A stretch of DNA of 64,000 bases from CAZLRH01 sp964562015 (GTDB taxonomy: Bacteria; Verrucomicrobiota; Verrucomicrobiia; Opitutales; JABDGR01). The notes below the pieces were generated by a model, which saw nothing but the letters and a program-made list of their open reading frames with translations, ran no database searches and was not told where the DNA came from. Below are positions 28,004-36,228 of this stretch, piece by piece; within the stretch, counting starts at the first letter, position 1; the number at the start of each line of letters is the position of its first letter. The position numbers and the translations under genes were made by a program. The stretch lies in the NCBI GenBank assembly GCA_964562015.1, contig CAZLRH010000009.1, forward strand, positions 62,001-126,000, given 5' to 3'.

Positions 28004-29512
28004 TTATCCGCCCACGCCGCCGCGGCCACCACCACCGCCGCCGAAGCCGCCGCCGTTGCCCGTGCCGCCACGATTGGCGCCCGCCGCCGGTTGGGCTGGA
28101 GCCGCGCCTGCGCCAGCATTCGGATCCCACGGGGCCAGGCGGTTGGCATTATTGACAAAACCCGCGCCCATGCGGTTGAGGCGGTTAAGGGGACGCGTGT
28201 TGGCCGGATCCAGATTGTTGACCCAATCTGAAATCGCCTGTTTTTCATCCGCGGAAATGTTGGGGTTCGCCTGCACGAATTTAAGCCCGCTTTGCGGGTC
28301 GTTCGCGATTTGGCGCGCAATGACGGAATCAATGATGCGCCCGGTGAGATTGGGGTCGGAAACGTGGGACGTGGCCCACATCACTGCGGTTTCCGGGTCC
28401 ACGCGCCCGGCGCTGGTGGCGAAATTCACGACGGCCGGATCAGTGGCGGGAGAGGCGGGCAGGGCGCCCAGAATTTGCGCGGCGCTATTGAGGTCGTAAC
28501 GCGTCAACGTGCGAATGGAATTCGCCAGCGCCGTGCCGGGCTGGTCGGTGCCGTTTTGGAGCGAAGCTTGGTCGAACTGGACGGCCCAGGCCGCGGCGGC
28601 CATCGGGTCGTTGCGCGTCCACGCCGCGACGACCTGGTTGCCGAGTTGCGCGCGTTGGGCCGGGTCGGTCAGGGTGGCCACGTAGTTCGCCGCGTCTGTC
28701 GGCGAATTTTGGGCCCAGCGGTTGAGCAACTGGGTGGAGGCGGCGGTCTTGGCGTCGTCGGGCAGCGTGGAGAACAATTTCACGGCGTCCTCGAATTTGC
28801 CGTCATCGGCGAGCGCGTTCGCCACGGCCTGGTAACTCTGGCGCTGCAAATTGCGGTCCGCCAAGGTCGAGTTGCCAAAGCTGGCGACGATGTCCAGCGC
28901 GCCCTGCGGATCCGTCGCGGCCATGCCGCCGAGCGCGGCCCGGTAACGCGCATTGATTTGCTGCGGCGGCAGCGCTTCTTTTTCCTGGCCCAGCCAGGCC
29001 AGGGCGGCCTTCGGGTCATCCTTGGCCCACGACTTCAAGGCCGTGGCTACGCCCGCCTCGCGGGCCGACGGGTTGGTGATGTTGCTATGGGCGAGGAGGA
29101 AAGTAGACGGCGCTTTTTCGGCCCAGGAGCTGACGAGGGCGGCGAACATGGCGTCGCGCTGCATCCCGGCCGGCATGTCTTGCAGCGATTGGATGAATTC
29201 GGCGTAGTCGTTCGGGTCCACGCTGTCCGCCCAGAGCTTCAGCAACGCCGGATCCAGCTTGTTCTTATTCGCCAGCATTTCCTGAAAGGTCGGCAGCTTG
29301 CCCACCAAGCCGATGGGCGAGCCATCCGCTCCCGGCGCGCCATTGCCGCCGATGCTCATGGTCGCGCCATGGTCGGTGGAAGACTTGCCGGGTTTGCCGG
29401 TGGCGACTTTGCCGGTTTCCGGCGCGTGGTGGGAGCCGGCCCAATAGGAAAGGACGCTGCTGGCGGCCCAGACGGCGGCGAAGCCGAGGTATTTGAGGGA
29501 TTTCGAATTCAT
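28004..29512 (-). CDS. Membrane-anchored protein of 32-residue DPxAAxxW alpha-repeats
   Basis: The start at 29512 (MNSKSLKYLGFAAVWAASSV) gives 502 residues with an N-terminal signal anchor. From about residue 90 the protein is a run of helical repeats with a W..xDPxxAxxW/A pattern: SWAKDDPKAALAWLG, NRWAQNSPTDAANYVATL, AAWTRNDPMAAAAWAVQF. The tail is a Gly-rich low-complexity segment. The same repeat forms the C-terminal half of the ECF fusion at 31963-33897 and all of the protein at 42533-44443. This looks like a TPR/Sel1-like solenoid for protein binding in the periplasm. I do not recognise a named function. It lies just upstream of an ECF sigma gene on the same strand. Confidence 0.8.
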   Translation of the reverse strand: MNSKSLKYLGFAAVWAASSVLSYWAGSHHAPETGKVATGKPGKSSTDHGATMSIGGNGAPGADGSPIGLVGKLPTFQEMLANKNKLDPALLKLWADSVDPNDYAEFIQSLQDMPAGMQRDAMFAALVSSWAEKAPSTFLLAHSNITNPSAREAGVATALKSWAKDDPKAALAWLGQEKEALPPQQINARYRAALGGMAATDPQGALDIVASFGNSTLADRNLQRQSYQAVANALADDGKFEDAVKLFSTLPDDAKTAASTQLLNRWAQNSPTDAANYVATLTDPAQRAQLGNQVVAAWTRNDPMAAAAWAVQFDQASLQNGTDQPGTALANSIRTLTRYDLNSAAQILGALPASPATDPAVVNFATSAGRVDPETAVMWATSHVSDPNLTGRIIDSVIARQIANDPQSGLKFVQANPNISADEKQAISDWVNNLDPANTRPLNRLNRMGAGFVNNANRLAPWDPNAGAGAAPAQPAAGANRGGTGNGGGFGGGGGGRGGVGG

Positions 29513-29730
29513 GGGGTACGTGGGGATGCTGCGATGGACGAGACCGGGCAAAGAACAAAACCGAGGTGCGGCGCAGGGTGACGCCGTCAGGGGAATCTAG
29601 GTGGTGGGCGATGGGGCTGTCAACCGGTCGTTTGTCGGCTAGAAACCGGGCGATTTCGTCTCAATAAAAAATAATGAAAGAATATTTTATCCTTGATAAA
29701 AGGTCTCACCTCCGGCTCGCTCTTTCGAAA

Positions 29731-30843
29731 ATGAGCTTTGTTTTTTGGCGTCGCCTATTGCTCAACATTGCCCTCAGTGGAGGTGCGCTGGCCGCGCTCT
29801 CGCCTGGGGTTAGGGCAGTCGTTTCCTACACCCTGACGGATTTGGGGTCGTTGGACAATTCCTCGAACCTCTATTCCAGTTTTGCTACTGGCATTAATGC
29901 GTCGGGCGAGGTGTCGGGTTATTCCTACACCTCGGTGAGTGCTGGAAGTCACGCCTTTCTCTATTCCGGCGGCGTGATGTCCGATATCGGCGGGGGGAAT
30001 AGTGTCGCCAATGGCATCAACGATTCCGGTCAAGTCGTCGGCTACATCACGGGCATAGATGGGTTTCATCATGCTTTTCTCTATTCCGCTGGCAATTTAA
30101 CTGACCTCAGTCCGCAAGTCGGGGTCGACACGATCGCTTATGCCATCAACAACAGCGGCCAAGTCGTTGGCAAAGGCCCGACTTTTTCCAATTCCTTTTT
30201 TTATTCCGGCGGGGTCGGGACTCTCTTCAATACGCTGGGGGCCGCGCGCGCCCTTAACGATTCTGGAAATTTCGCCGGCGGGGGCGCCAATTTTGCCTAT
30301 GTGGTCAATAGTGGAATAATGACGAATTTCGGCACCCTGGCGGGCGGAGGGCCCGCCCATGGTTACGGCATGAATAATCAAGGCGACGTGGTGGGTGCTG
30401 CGGATTTCAGCTTTCCGAGCGCCTACGACTTGATCGTGTATCACAATGGGACGCTTTTGGATCTGGGCCGCGCTGCTCCCACGGCCGATACCTATGGTTA
30501 TGATATAAATGCCACGGGCCAAATTGTCGGCGAGTACAGATACACTTCGATGAGCGGTTTGGTTGACCAAGGTTTCCTTTATGAGAATGGGTCGTTCACC
30601 GACATGGATAGCTTACCCATTATCAATCTTGGGACCTGGCACGACATTTTCGCGACAGCCATCAATGACAACGGCCAGATCGCGGGCTGGGGTACGGACG
30701 GAACCGGACGGACCCATGCCCTCCTTATTTCGCCGGTGCCTGAACCGGCGGCGTTTGCCTTTGGGGTAACGCTGACGGCCGGGCTGGTTGCATTGAGCAG
30801 ACGGTATTATTCTCGCGCGGTGACCCGGCGGACTAGTCGTTGA
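29731..30843 (+). CDS. PEP-CTERM protein with HAF repeats
   Basis: The ATG at 29731 gives a good signal peptide (MSFVFWRRLLLNIALSGG then ALAALSPGVRA), so I prefer it to 29674; the product is 370 residues. The mature part contains at least six HAF-type repeats of about 45-50 residues, with HAFLYSGGVMSDIG, INDSGQVVGY, HAFLYSAGNLTDL, INNSGQVVGK and INDNGQIAGWG. The C-terminus is VPEPAAFAFGVTLTAGLVAL followed by SRRYYSR, a classic PEP-CTERM sorting signal: PEP motif, one helix, basic tail. Exosortase EpsH/XrtA family enzymes process such proteins, usually for export to an extracellular polymer matrix; no exosortase is in this window. An AT-rich stretch (29650-29700) before it probably holds the promoter. 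Confidence 0.92.
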   Translation: MSFVFWRRLLLNIALSGGALAALSPGVRAVVSYTLTDLGSLDNSSNLYSSFATGINASGEVSGYSYTSVSAGSHAFLYSGGVMSDIGGGNSVANGINDSGQVVGYITGIDGFHHAFLYSAGNLTDLSPQVGVDTIAYAINNSGQVVGKGPTFSNSFFYSGGVGTLFNTLGAARALNDSGNFAGGGANFAYVVNSGIMTNFGTLAGGGPAHGYGMNNQGDVVGAADFSFPSAYDLIVYHNGTLLDLGRAAPTADTYGYDINATGQIVGEYRYTSMSGLVDQGFLYENGSFTDMDSLPIINLGTWHDIFATAINDNGQIAGWGTDGTGRTHALLISPVPEPAAFAFGVTLTAGLVALSRRYYSRAVTRRTSR

Positions 30844-30912
30844 TTTTAGGTGGACGCTGTTTCGCAAAGAATCTATTTTAAGGCTAGACGGTCCATAAAC
30901 AGGAAACATGTC

Positions 30913-31902
30913 ATGCCGGCCTTGATTCGCAATGAACTCGTGGAGTCCCTGGTGGGCCGGCTGTTTGCGGCCTACCGCATCACCGACGTGGAGCAGGTGG
31001 CCGCGGCCATGGCCGCATTGATTGAGGGCCGCATCAAAAGCATTACCGCGCGCACGCCGTGGAATCGGCGCAAGGCCGCCGAACTAACGGACGTGGCGGA
31101 CCGGTTTGTCCTCGCGCTGGACCAGCGCCTGGCGAAGGAAGGCCCAGCGCACCGCGCGCTCCTGCTGCCGCGGCGCAAGGCCTTGTCCGCGCAGCAATTT
31201 TACCTGAGCGAATGGGCCGCCGGCGGAAACTACGCGCAGGGTCGTTGGCTCGACGCCGGCCAGTGGGCCGCGCATTTCAGCACCGTGCGCATGACGGTGC
31301 CGTTGTTGCTGATCCTCGCCTTTTTTGTCGTGGTGGAATTGGGCGGTGGGCGCCTGAGGCCGGAATTTTTCTGGGCGGATGTGCTGCTCTGGCTGCTGGC
31401 GTGGGGGTTTATGGAAATGTATACATTTCAAACTTTCAAAATGGTTTTCCAGCAACGCCGGTTTGACGCGCTGCTGCGGGGAGATCTCGCGCGCTTTGTG
31501 GAATGCCAGCGGCAGATTGCCTCTGAGGACGGACCGTGGTTCGCGCTGAATCGGGAATTTCCCATCTGGTGCGTGCGCGGGCTCGCGGTGCTGGCCCTGT
31601 TGTTTCTATTGCTAAAGGGTGACCCGCTGAACGGGCTCGCTGCCAGCGAATCCGCGACCTTGGCCGCCGCCCTGGCCGCCCAAGACACCACTTTGCAACG
31701 CCATGGTGAGGCGGTTGCTGAACTCACCGCCAAACTGGACGACCTCGCCGCTGATTTGCCGGCCGAGGCGGTGCCGGATGACGATTTCCCCGCCTACGAT
31801 TTTGCAAGCTACGGCGTCGCAGTCCCGAACATGCGCGTTGTCGCTGGTGGCAGTTCGGGTGGGAGTTATACCATTGGACGTGTGACCGTGACCGTGCGGT
31901 AG
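30913..31902 (+). CDS. Conserved hypothetical membrane protein
   Basis: The start at 30913 is chosen because AGGAAA lies just upstream; 329 residues. Residues 1-130 are soluble and helical. Two membrane helices follow (LLLILAFFVVVELGG; VLLWLLAWGFMEM), and a third (GLAVLALLFLLL) lies at about residue 230. The C-terminal part has a short coiled coil (TLQRHGEAVAELTAKLDDLAAD) and a Gly/Ser-rich end. I do not recognise the family. It follows the PEP-CTERM gene by 70 bp on the same strand and is convergent with an ECF fusion gene, with which it shares a terminator. Confidence 0.7.
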   Translation: MPALIRNELVESLVGRLFAAYRITDVEQVAAAMAALIEGRIKSITARTPWNRRKAAELTDVADRFVLALDQRLAKEGPAHRALLLPRRKALSAQQFYLSEWAAGGNYAQGRWLDAGQWAAHFSTVRMTVPLLLILAFFVVVELGGGRLRPEFFWADVLLWLLAWGFMEMYTFQTFKMVFQQRRFDALLRGDLARFVECQRQIASEDGPWFALNREFPIWCVRGLAVLALLFLLLKGDPLNGLAASESATLAAALAAQDTTLQRHGEAVAELTAKLDDLAADLPAEAVPDDDFPAYDFASYGVAVPNMRVVAGGSSGGSYTIGRVTVTVR

Positions 31903-31949
31903 GGTGGGCGCAAGGGTTCGTCCACGGATTGATTTTAGACCTAATCTAA

Positions 31950-31974
31950 ATCGGCCAGCCCTTCACTGGCCGAT
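31950..31974. terminator. Shared hairpin between convergent genes
   Basis: ATCGGCCAG, 7-nt loop, CTGGCCGAT: a perfect 9-bp stem lying between the convergent genes ending at 31902 (plus) and 31963 (minus). It overlaps the last codons and stop of the minus-strand gene. No long T-run follows, so termination is only probable. Confidence 0.55.
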
Positions 31975-33897
31975 ATTCGCATGGCCCAAGATTTGTTTTT
32001 TTGCGTCGTCGGACAAACTCGTCTGATTCAGCCAGCTTGTCGCTGCCGTTGGATCAGTTCTCGTCCAATCGCGAATGACCCGGTCAATGGTGTTGGTCCG
32101 TGTCTGTTCATCGGTAAGAGACTCGGCCCAAGGCGCTGCCGCCGCTGGATTTATCGGGGACAGCACACTGACATAAGCTCTGACCGCGTTCTGTTGGGCA
32201 AAACTGGGCGGCAATGTTTTGAGCCATTCCTCAGCGGCGGCAGGGTCGGCATCCACCCATTTGTGCATAACTCCCAGCGCGGGGCCAAATTGATTTTGGC
32301 CGGCATTGGGCAGCGTGGCGATAAAGCCCATCGCCTGGGTTGGTTCCATCACTGGGAGGATCCCGGTCATAGCCGCGGATTTGTCGGAGTCGTTTGGCAA
32401 CGCATTGGCCCAATTAAACGCCGCCTGGGCGTCGGATTTGCTCAGAGTGGCACCAAGCGACATCAGTGACATCGTACGTTGGTCGCCCGCCGGCAGCGCA
32501 AGTGTTTGTTTAATCGCCGCATGGGGGTCCTTTTTCGCCCAGCTGGCCATGAGGGAGGCCAAAGTTACGGGCGACGCATCCGGCCCGGCTAATTGCACCG
32601 CAACTTCCGGGTTGGTCTGGGCCAAGATATCCAAGAATTGCGACATCATCTCGTCGCGAGCCGAGCCGTGTGGAAGCTGCTGCACCCAGGCCCAGGCTGT
32701 GCTTGGATCTTTTTGCGCCCATGCTTCAAGAATCTGGCGCACTGCGATTTGGCGGGCCCGGGTTCCTTCAATTGTTTGTGCATATGCAAGTGCGGCGGCC
32801 GGGTCTGTGCGCACCCAGCGGTCGAGGATTTCCCTCATCAACAAGTCGCGTTCGGAGCCGCCTTCATGGTCGGCGTAGGCCAGCGCCGCGGCCATGCTTT
32901 GATTATCCAGCTGGTCGAGGAATTGGTAGAAAGCCTGCTTCGATGCGTCCGAATACGCGCCGCTTTTCATCTCCACAATGACTTCCGCCAGCGCCGCCTG
33001 AATTTCGTCGAGGTTGGATGCCTCGGCGACCGATGCACTTTGTCCCATGGATGCGGATGGCGCCGACCGGGGCCCGAGCTTCTTGACGGTGGAATTCCGC
33101 TCGTCGAGCCGCGCCTGCAGTTGGGCAATCTCGCGGTTTTGGGAAACGATGAAGGCGGCGGCCGAGACGGCCACGGCGGCGACAAGGATGGTTTTGATTT
33201 TCATGGTCATAAAAAAGATTTTCCAAACGGCGTGCGCCAATCCGCCCGCGCTTGTCGAGCCGGCCAAGGAGGCGCCTGTAACCTTGGCCGTTAAACCGGC
33301 CGGCAAGGGCGTGGCAGCCTGAACGGTAATCGCTGTGGCCAGGAGAGCCCCCGTGGTCGTCACGCCCTGCCGGGCGAAATGCCGGCGCATTTTTTCCAAG
33401 GCGCGTTCAACTCGCTTGTTTACCGTATTTTCATCCAGATGGAGAATCGCGGCCACTTCGCGGTAGCTTTTGCCTTGGAAAAAGCGCAAAAGCACGGCAT
33501 CGCGATCAGTTTCTCCGAGTTGGCCCACCGCCTCATCCAGAACGGGCCGCAGTTGTTCCAAACTTATTTCCTGAACTGGGTTGGGTTCATGCATGGCGAC
33601 AGCTTTTTGTTCACGCACCTGGCGGCGCCATTGGCTACGCAGCGTTTTATGGGAGAGATAACGCGTGCTGGTGTGCAGCCATCCCGCCAAAGTTTCATGC
33701 CCGGACAACACACGGGCCTTCCGTGCCAAGTCGGTGAACACTCCTTGCGCTACGTCTTCGGCCAGATGAGCGTCACCAGCCAACAGACGGAAGGCGGTGC
33801 TGTAGACCAGGCGCAGGTAGCGTTGCACCACTTCGGCAAAGGCGGCCTCGTCGCCGGTTTCGGCATACTCGCGCAAGAGCTCGTGGTCTGGAGTCAT
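31963..33897 (-). CDS. ECF sigma factor fused through a membrane helix to 32-residue alpha-repeats
   Basis: This 644-residue protein contains sigma region 2 (about 15-85: AFAEVVQRYLRLVYSTAFRL, AEDVAQGVFTDLARKA, LAGWLHTSTRYLSHK) and region 4 (about 115-172: ETDRDAVLLRFFQGKSYREVAAILHLDENTVNKRV). A linker with RQGVTTTGALLATAI, one membrane helix (about 233-251) and a short coiled coil (about 253-275) follow. From about 330 to the end come roughly nine repeats of the pattern W.xxDPxxAxxWa..LP.G..R (LEAWAQKDPSTAWAWVQQLP, NWANALP, WADADPAAAEEW-like units). The repeats match the separate proteins at 28004 and 42533. The design implies a sigma factor held at the membrane by a periplasmic repeat solenoid, which may exchange with the free-standing repeat proteins. 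Confidence 0.88.
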   Translation of the reverse strand: MTPDHELLREYAETGDEAAFAEVVQRYLRLVYSTAFRLLAGDAHLAEDVAQGVFTDLARKARVLSGHETLAGWLHTSTRYLSHKTLRSQWRRQVREQKAVAMHEPNPVQEISLEQLRPVLDEAVGQLGETDRDAVLLRFFQGKSYREVAAILHLDENTVNKRVERALEKMRRHFARQGVTTTGALLATAITVQAATPLPAGLTAKVTGASLAGSTSAGGLAHAVWKIFFMTMKIKTILVAAVAVSAAAFIVSQNREIAQLQARLDERNSTVKKLGPRSAPSASMGQSASVAEASNLDEIQAALAEVIVEMKSGAYSDASKQAFYQFLDQLDNQSMAAALAYADHEGGSERDLLMREILDRWVRTDPAAALAYAQTIEGTRARQIAVRQILEAWAQKDPSTAWAWVQQLPHGSARDEMMSQFLDILAQTNPEVAVQLAGPDASPVTLASLMASWAKKDPHAAIKQTLALPAGDQRTMSLMSLGATLSKSDAQAAFNWANALPNDSDKSAAMTGILPVMEPTQAMGFIATLPNAGQNQFGPALGVMHKWVDADPAAAEEWLKTLPPSFAQQNAVRAYVSVLSPINPAAAAPWAESLTDEQTRTNTIDRVIRDWTRTDPTAATSWLNQTSLSDDAKKQILGHANIGQ

Positions 33898-33902
33898 TTG
33901 GT

Positions 33903-33922
33903 GTTTTCATAGTAACACCCGC
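33903..33922 (-). promoter_or_regulatory. Conserved 20-nt promoter-like box, sigma fusion gene C
   Basis: Minus strand: GCGGGTGTTACTATGAAAAC, five nt before the ATG at 33897. Third copy of the box found before the ECF genes at 26160 and 27820. Confidence 0.62.
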
Positions 33923-34257
33923 AGGCACGGAAAACTGACAATAAAGTTCAGGTTTGGATCGATAATCGCCGCACGGACCTGGACTACGGTGGTGCCGTCG
34001 TTTACGCCTGATGAAGCCCGCTGACTTCAACAAGGCGGGGATGGTCGTCGCTATCCACTTGCTGAAATTTGCGGCTAAAAGGTGCTCCAACCCCGCCCTT
34101 AGGCCCGCCGAAAGATTGCAATTCCACGCTTGATGACCGCCGGGGGATGCCTCACTCTGGTCGGAAACCCGGAGCGATTCAGACCGAAGAGGGGGCATTT
34201 GTACTGCAACCCTGCCACTGAAGAGTGACGGCCCAGCGGCCCCCCAAAGCAGATTAC
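33923..34257. other. Spacer with no recognisable gene
   Basis: This divergent gap lies between an ECF fusion and the RG-rich protein gene. No ORF with protein-like features, tRNA, tandem repeat or strong hairpin was found. The part from about 34090 to 34235 is compositionally ordinary and could be a decayed coding remnant; I cannot assign it. Promoters for both flanking genes must lie here or just inside. Confidence 0.5.
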
Positions 34258-36228
34258 ATGACGGACCAAGACACCTCCGCGCCCTTGCCGGCGCCGGAAC
34301 CCACCGGTTCCCACGACCCGAGTCAGGCCAGCCTTGACTTGAGCGTGCTCAAAAACATTTCGTTTGGCCCGGACTGGAGCGCAACGCCCAGCACGGAAGC
34401 CCTCGTCCGCAAAGTCGGCGGCCGGGGCGGCCGGGACGACGGCCGCGACCGTGGCGGCCCGCCCGGAGGCCGTGATGGTCCGCCCCGGCGCGACCGTCGG
34501 CCCGCCCGCCCGCCCGCGGGTCCCGGTGGCGGCTTCGAAAATCGCGCCCGTCCGGCGGGCGACAACGGCCCCGGCTTCTCCGGCCCGCCCATGGATCGTG
34601 GCGGCGACCGCGGTGGTCCCCGTTTTGATCGCGGCATGCGCCAGGATGGCCCCCGTGGCCGGCGCGATACGCCTCCGCCGTTCCAGCCCACGCTCAGCGT
34701 GCTGTTTTACCCGGACGACAATGCCTTTCGCGCGCTGACCAAGGCCATCCGCACCTCCTGCCGCACTTATGAATTGTTCGAGGTGGCCCATCTCATTTTG
34801 GGCAAACCGGAGCGTTTTGTGGTTGTGCTCCAGCCGCCGCCCGACCGCGACGGCAAGCCCGGGCAGGTTTTTATCGCCCAGCCCGATCACCTGCCGTTCG
34901 AGACCGAGGAAGATGCCGTCAACCACGTCTTTGACCAACACCTCGAAAAATTCTGCGACACCGAGACCGTGGACGTGGAACCGCCCAAGGGCAATTTCGT
35001 GGGCATCAGCAAATGCGGCCTCACGGGAGAATTGATCGGGCCGCCGAATTACCACCGCTATCCCCAGTTGCTCCGCGAGCACCATGCGCGCCGCCTGGGC
35101 CGCACGCCCTACGAACGCTTTGCCTCGCGGGTGGAATTGGTGAAGGAGCCCGAGGCCATCGCCGCCTGGCTCGAAAAGATGAAAAAGGCCACGCGCTACA
35201 AGCTCAAGGAGCCCATCGCCGGCGCGCCGGAGTTTTTTGAAACCGTGGACGCCGCCCGCCAGTTTTTGCTCCAGCATAAGAAGGACCTCATCGTGCGGGC
35301 GCTGGAGACGGCGCGTTACCCCGGCAAGATGATGGACCAGTTTCCGCAGGGCGACATCCGCCGTTCCGTGGAGGCCGTGCTCGACCAGCAGCGGCGCTTC
35401 CCGCTCGACACCGCGAACAATTTGCGCGGCCGGTTGCGGCGCATGAAGTTCAATTTGTATAAGAAGGGCTCGAAGGGCGTTTCGTACGTGTGCGCCGTCA
35501 AGCGCCGCTTCCGCGATCCGCAAACCGTGCTGGCCGACCACGTGAACAAGTTGATCTCGTTCCTGGAACAGCACCCGATGATCGTGGTTTCCCGCCTGGC
35601 GCACGAATTTTTGGGTTTGCCCCTGCCGCCCACGCCGGTGGCGGCGGCTCCCGCTGCGATCGCGGCGGTGCCTGCGCCGGTCGCGGAAGTTCCCGCGCCC
35701 GTGGCCGAGGCTCCGGTGGCGACATCGGGAGAAACGCCTGCGCCGGTCGCGCCCGAAACGGCGGCTGCGCCGGTGGGCGAAAATGGTACGGCTCCGGTCG
35801 CTGCCACAGAAGCGCCGAAGAGCGAACCCGCTCCCGCCGTGCCTGCCGCGTCGCATCTCTCTCCCGAACAACAGCAGCAATTCCGCGAATTGGTTATTAA
35901 TGTGAAGTGGCTGGTGAGTTCGGGCTACGTCGTCGAGTACGGCGACGGCAAATTGTTTGCGCTGCCCGTCGTGGAACCGCCGAAGGTCAAGGCCGCCGAG
36001 GGCGGTGCCACGCCTGCGACTGGCGAAGAATCCGACGAACTCGGCGAAACCGAGGACACCGACGAAGGTGAAGCCGCGCTCTTGTCCGGCGAAGCCCCGG
36101 AGATTCCCGGCGGCGACGAAGCGGGGCCGTTGCTCGGCACGCCCGTGGGCGAGCCTGCGGCAACGTCCGCTGCCGCCGTCGAGCCGCCGGTCGCGACGCC
36201 TGCGTCCGAATCGTCCCCCAGCGCTTAG
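34258..36228 (+). CDS. Conserved hypothetical protein with RG-rich and acidic disordered regions
   Basis: The ATG at 34258 (MTDQDTSAPLPAPEP) gives 656 residues. Residues about 55-145 form an Arg/Gly/Pro/Asp-rich disordered segment (GGRGGRDDGRDRGG, PRRDRRPARPP), similar to RGG RNA-binding tails. Residues about 150-440 are a folded domain with basic patches (LRGRLRRMKFNLYKKGSKGVSYVCAVKRRFRDP). An Ala/Pro/Val-rich linker, a short helical module (LSPEQQQQFRELVINVKWLVSSGYVVEYGDGKLFALP) and a strongly acidic tail follow. No known enzyme motif is recognised. The architecture suggests an RNA- or ribosome-associated protein; this is inference. Its stop overlaps the convergent SGNH gene stop by 4 nt. 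Confidence 0.8.
   Translation: MTDQDTSAPLPAPEPTGSHDPSQASLDLSVLKNISFGPDWSATPSTEALVRKVGGRGGRDDGRDRGGPPGGRDGPPRRDRRPARPPAGPGGGFENRARPAGDNGPGFSGPPMDRGGDRGGPRFDRGMRQDGPRGRRDTPPPFQPTLSVLFYPDDNAFRALTKAIRTSCRTYELFEVAHLILGKPERFVVVLQPPPDRDGKPGQVFIAQPDHLPFETEEDAVNHVFDQHLEKFCDTETVDVEPPKGNFVGISKCGLTGELIGPPNYHRYPQLLREHHARRLGRTPYERFASRVELVKEPEAIAAWLEKMKKATRYKLKEPIAGAPEFFETVDAARQFLLQHKKDLIVRALETARYPGKMMDQFPQGDIRRSVEAVLDQQRRFPLDTANNLRGRLRRMKFNLYKKGSKGVSYVCAVKRRFRDPQTVLADHVNKLISFLEQHPMIVVSRLAHEFLGLPLPPTPVAAAPAAIAAVPAPVAEVPAPVAEAPVATSGETPAPVAPETAAAPVGENGTAPVAATEAPKSEPAPAVPAASHLSPEQQQQFRELVINVKWLVSSGYVVEYGDGKLFALPVVEPPKVKAAEGGATPATGEESDELGETEDTDEGEAALLSGEAPEIPGGDEAGPLLGTPVGEPAATSAAAVEPPVATPASESSPSA

Noticed and set aside
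34099..35880. 593-residue minus-strand frame opposite the RG-rich gene
   Set aside because: Arg/His-rich shadow; the plus strand has the better start, fold-like core and codon pattern.
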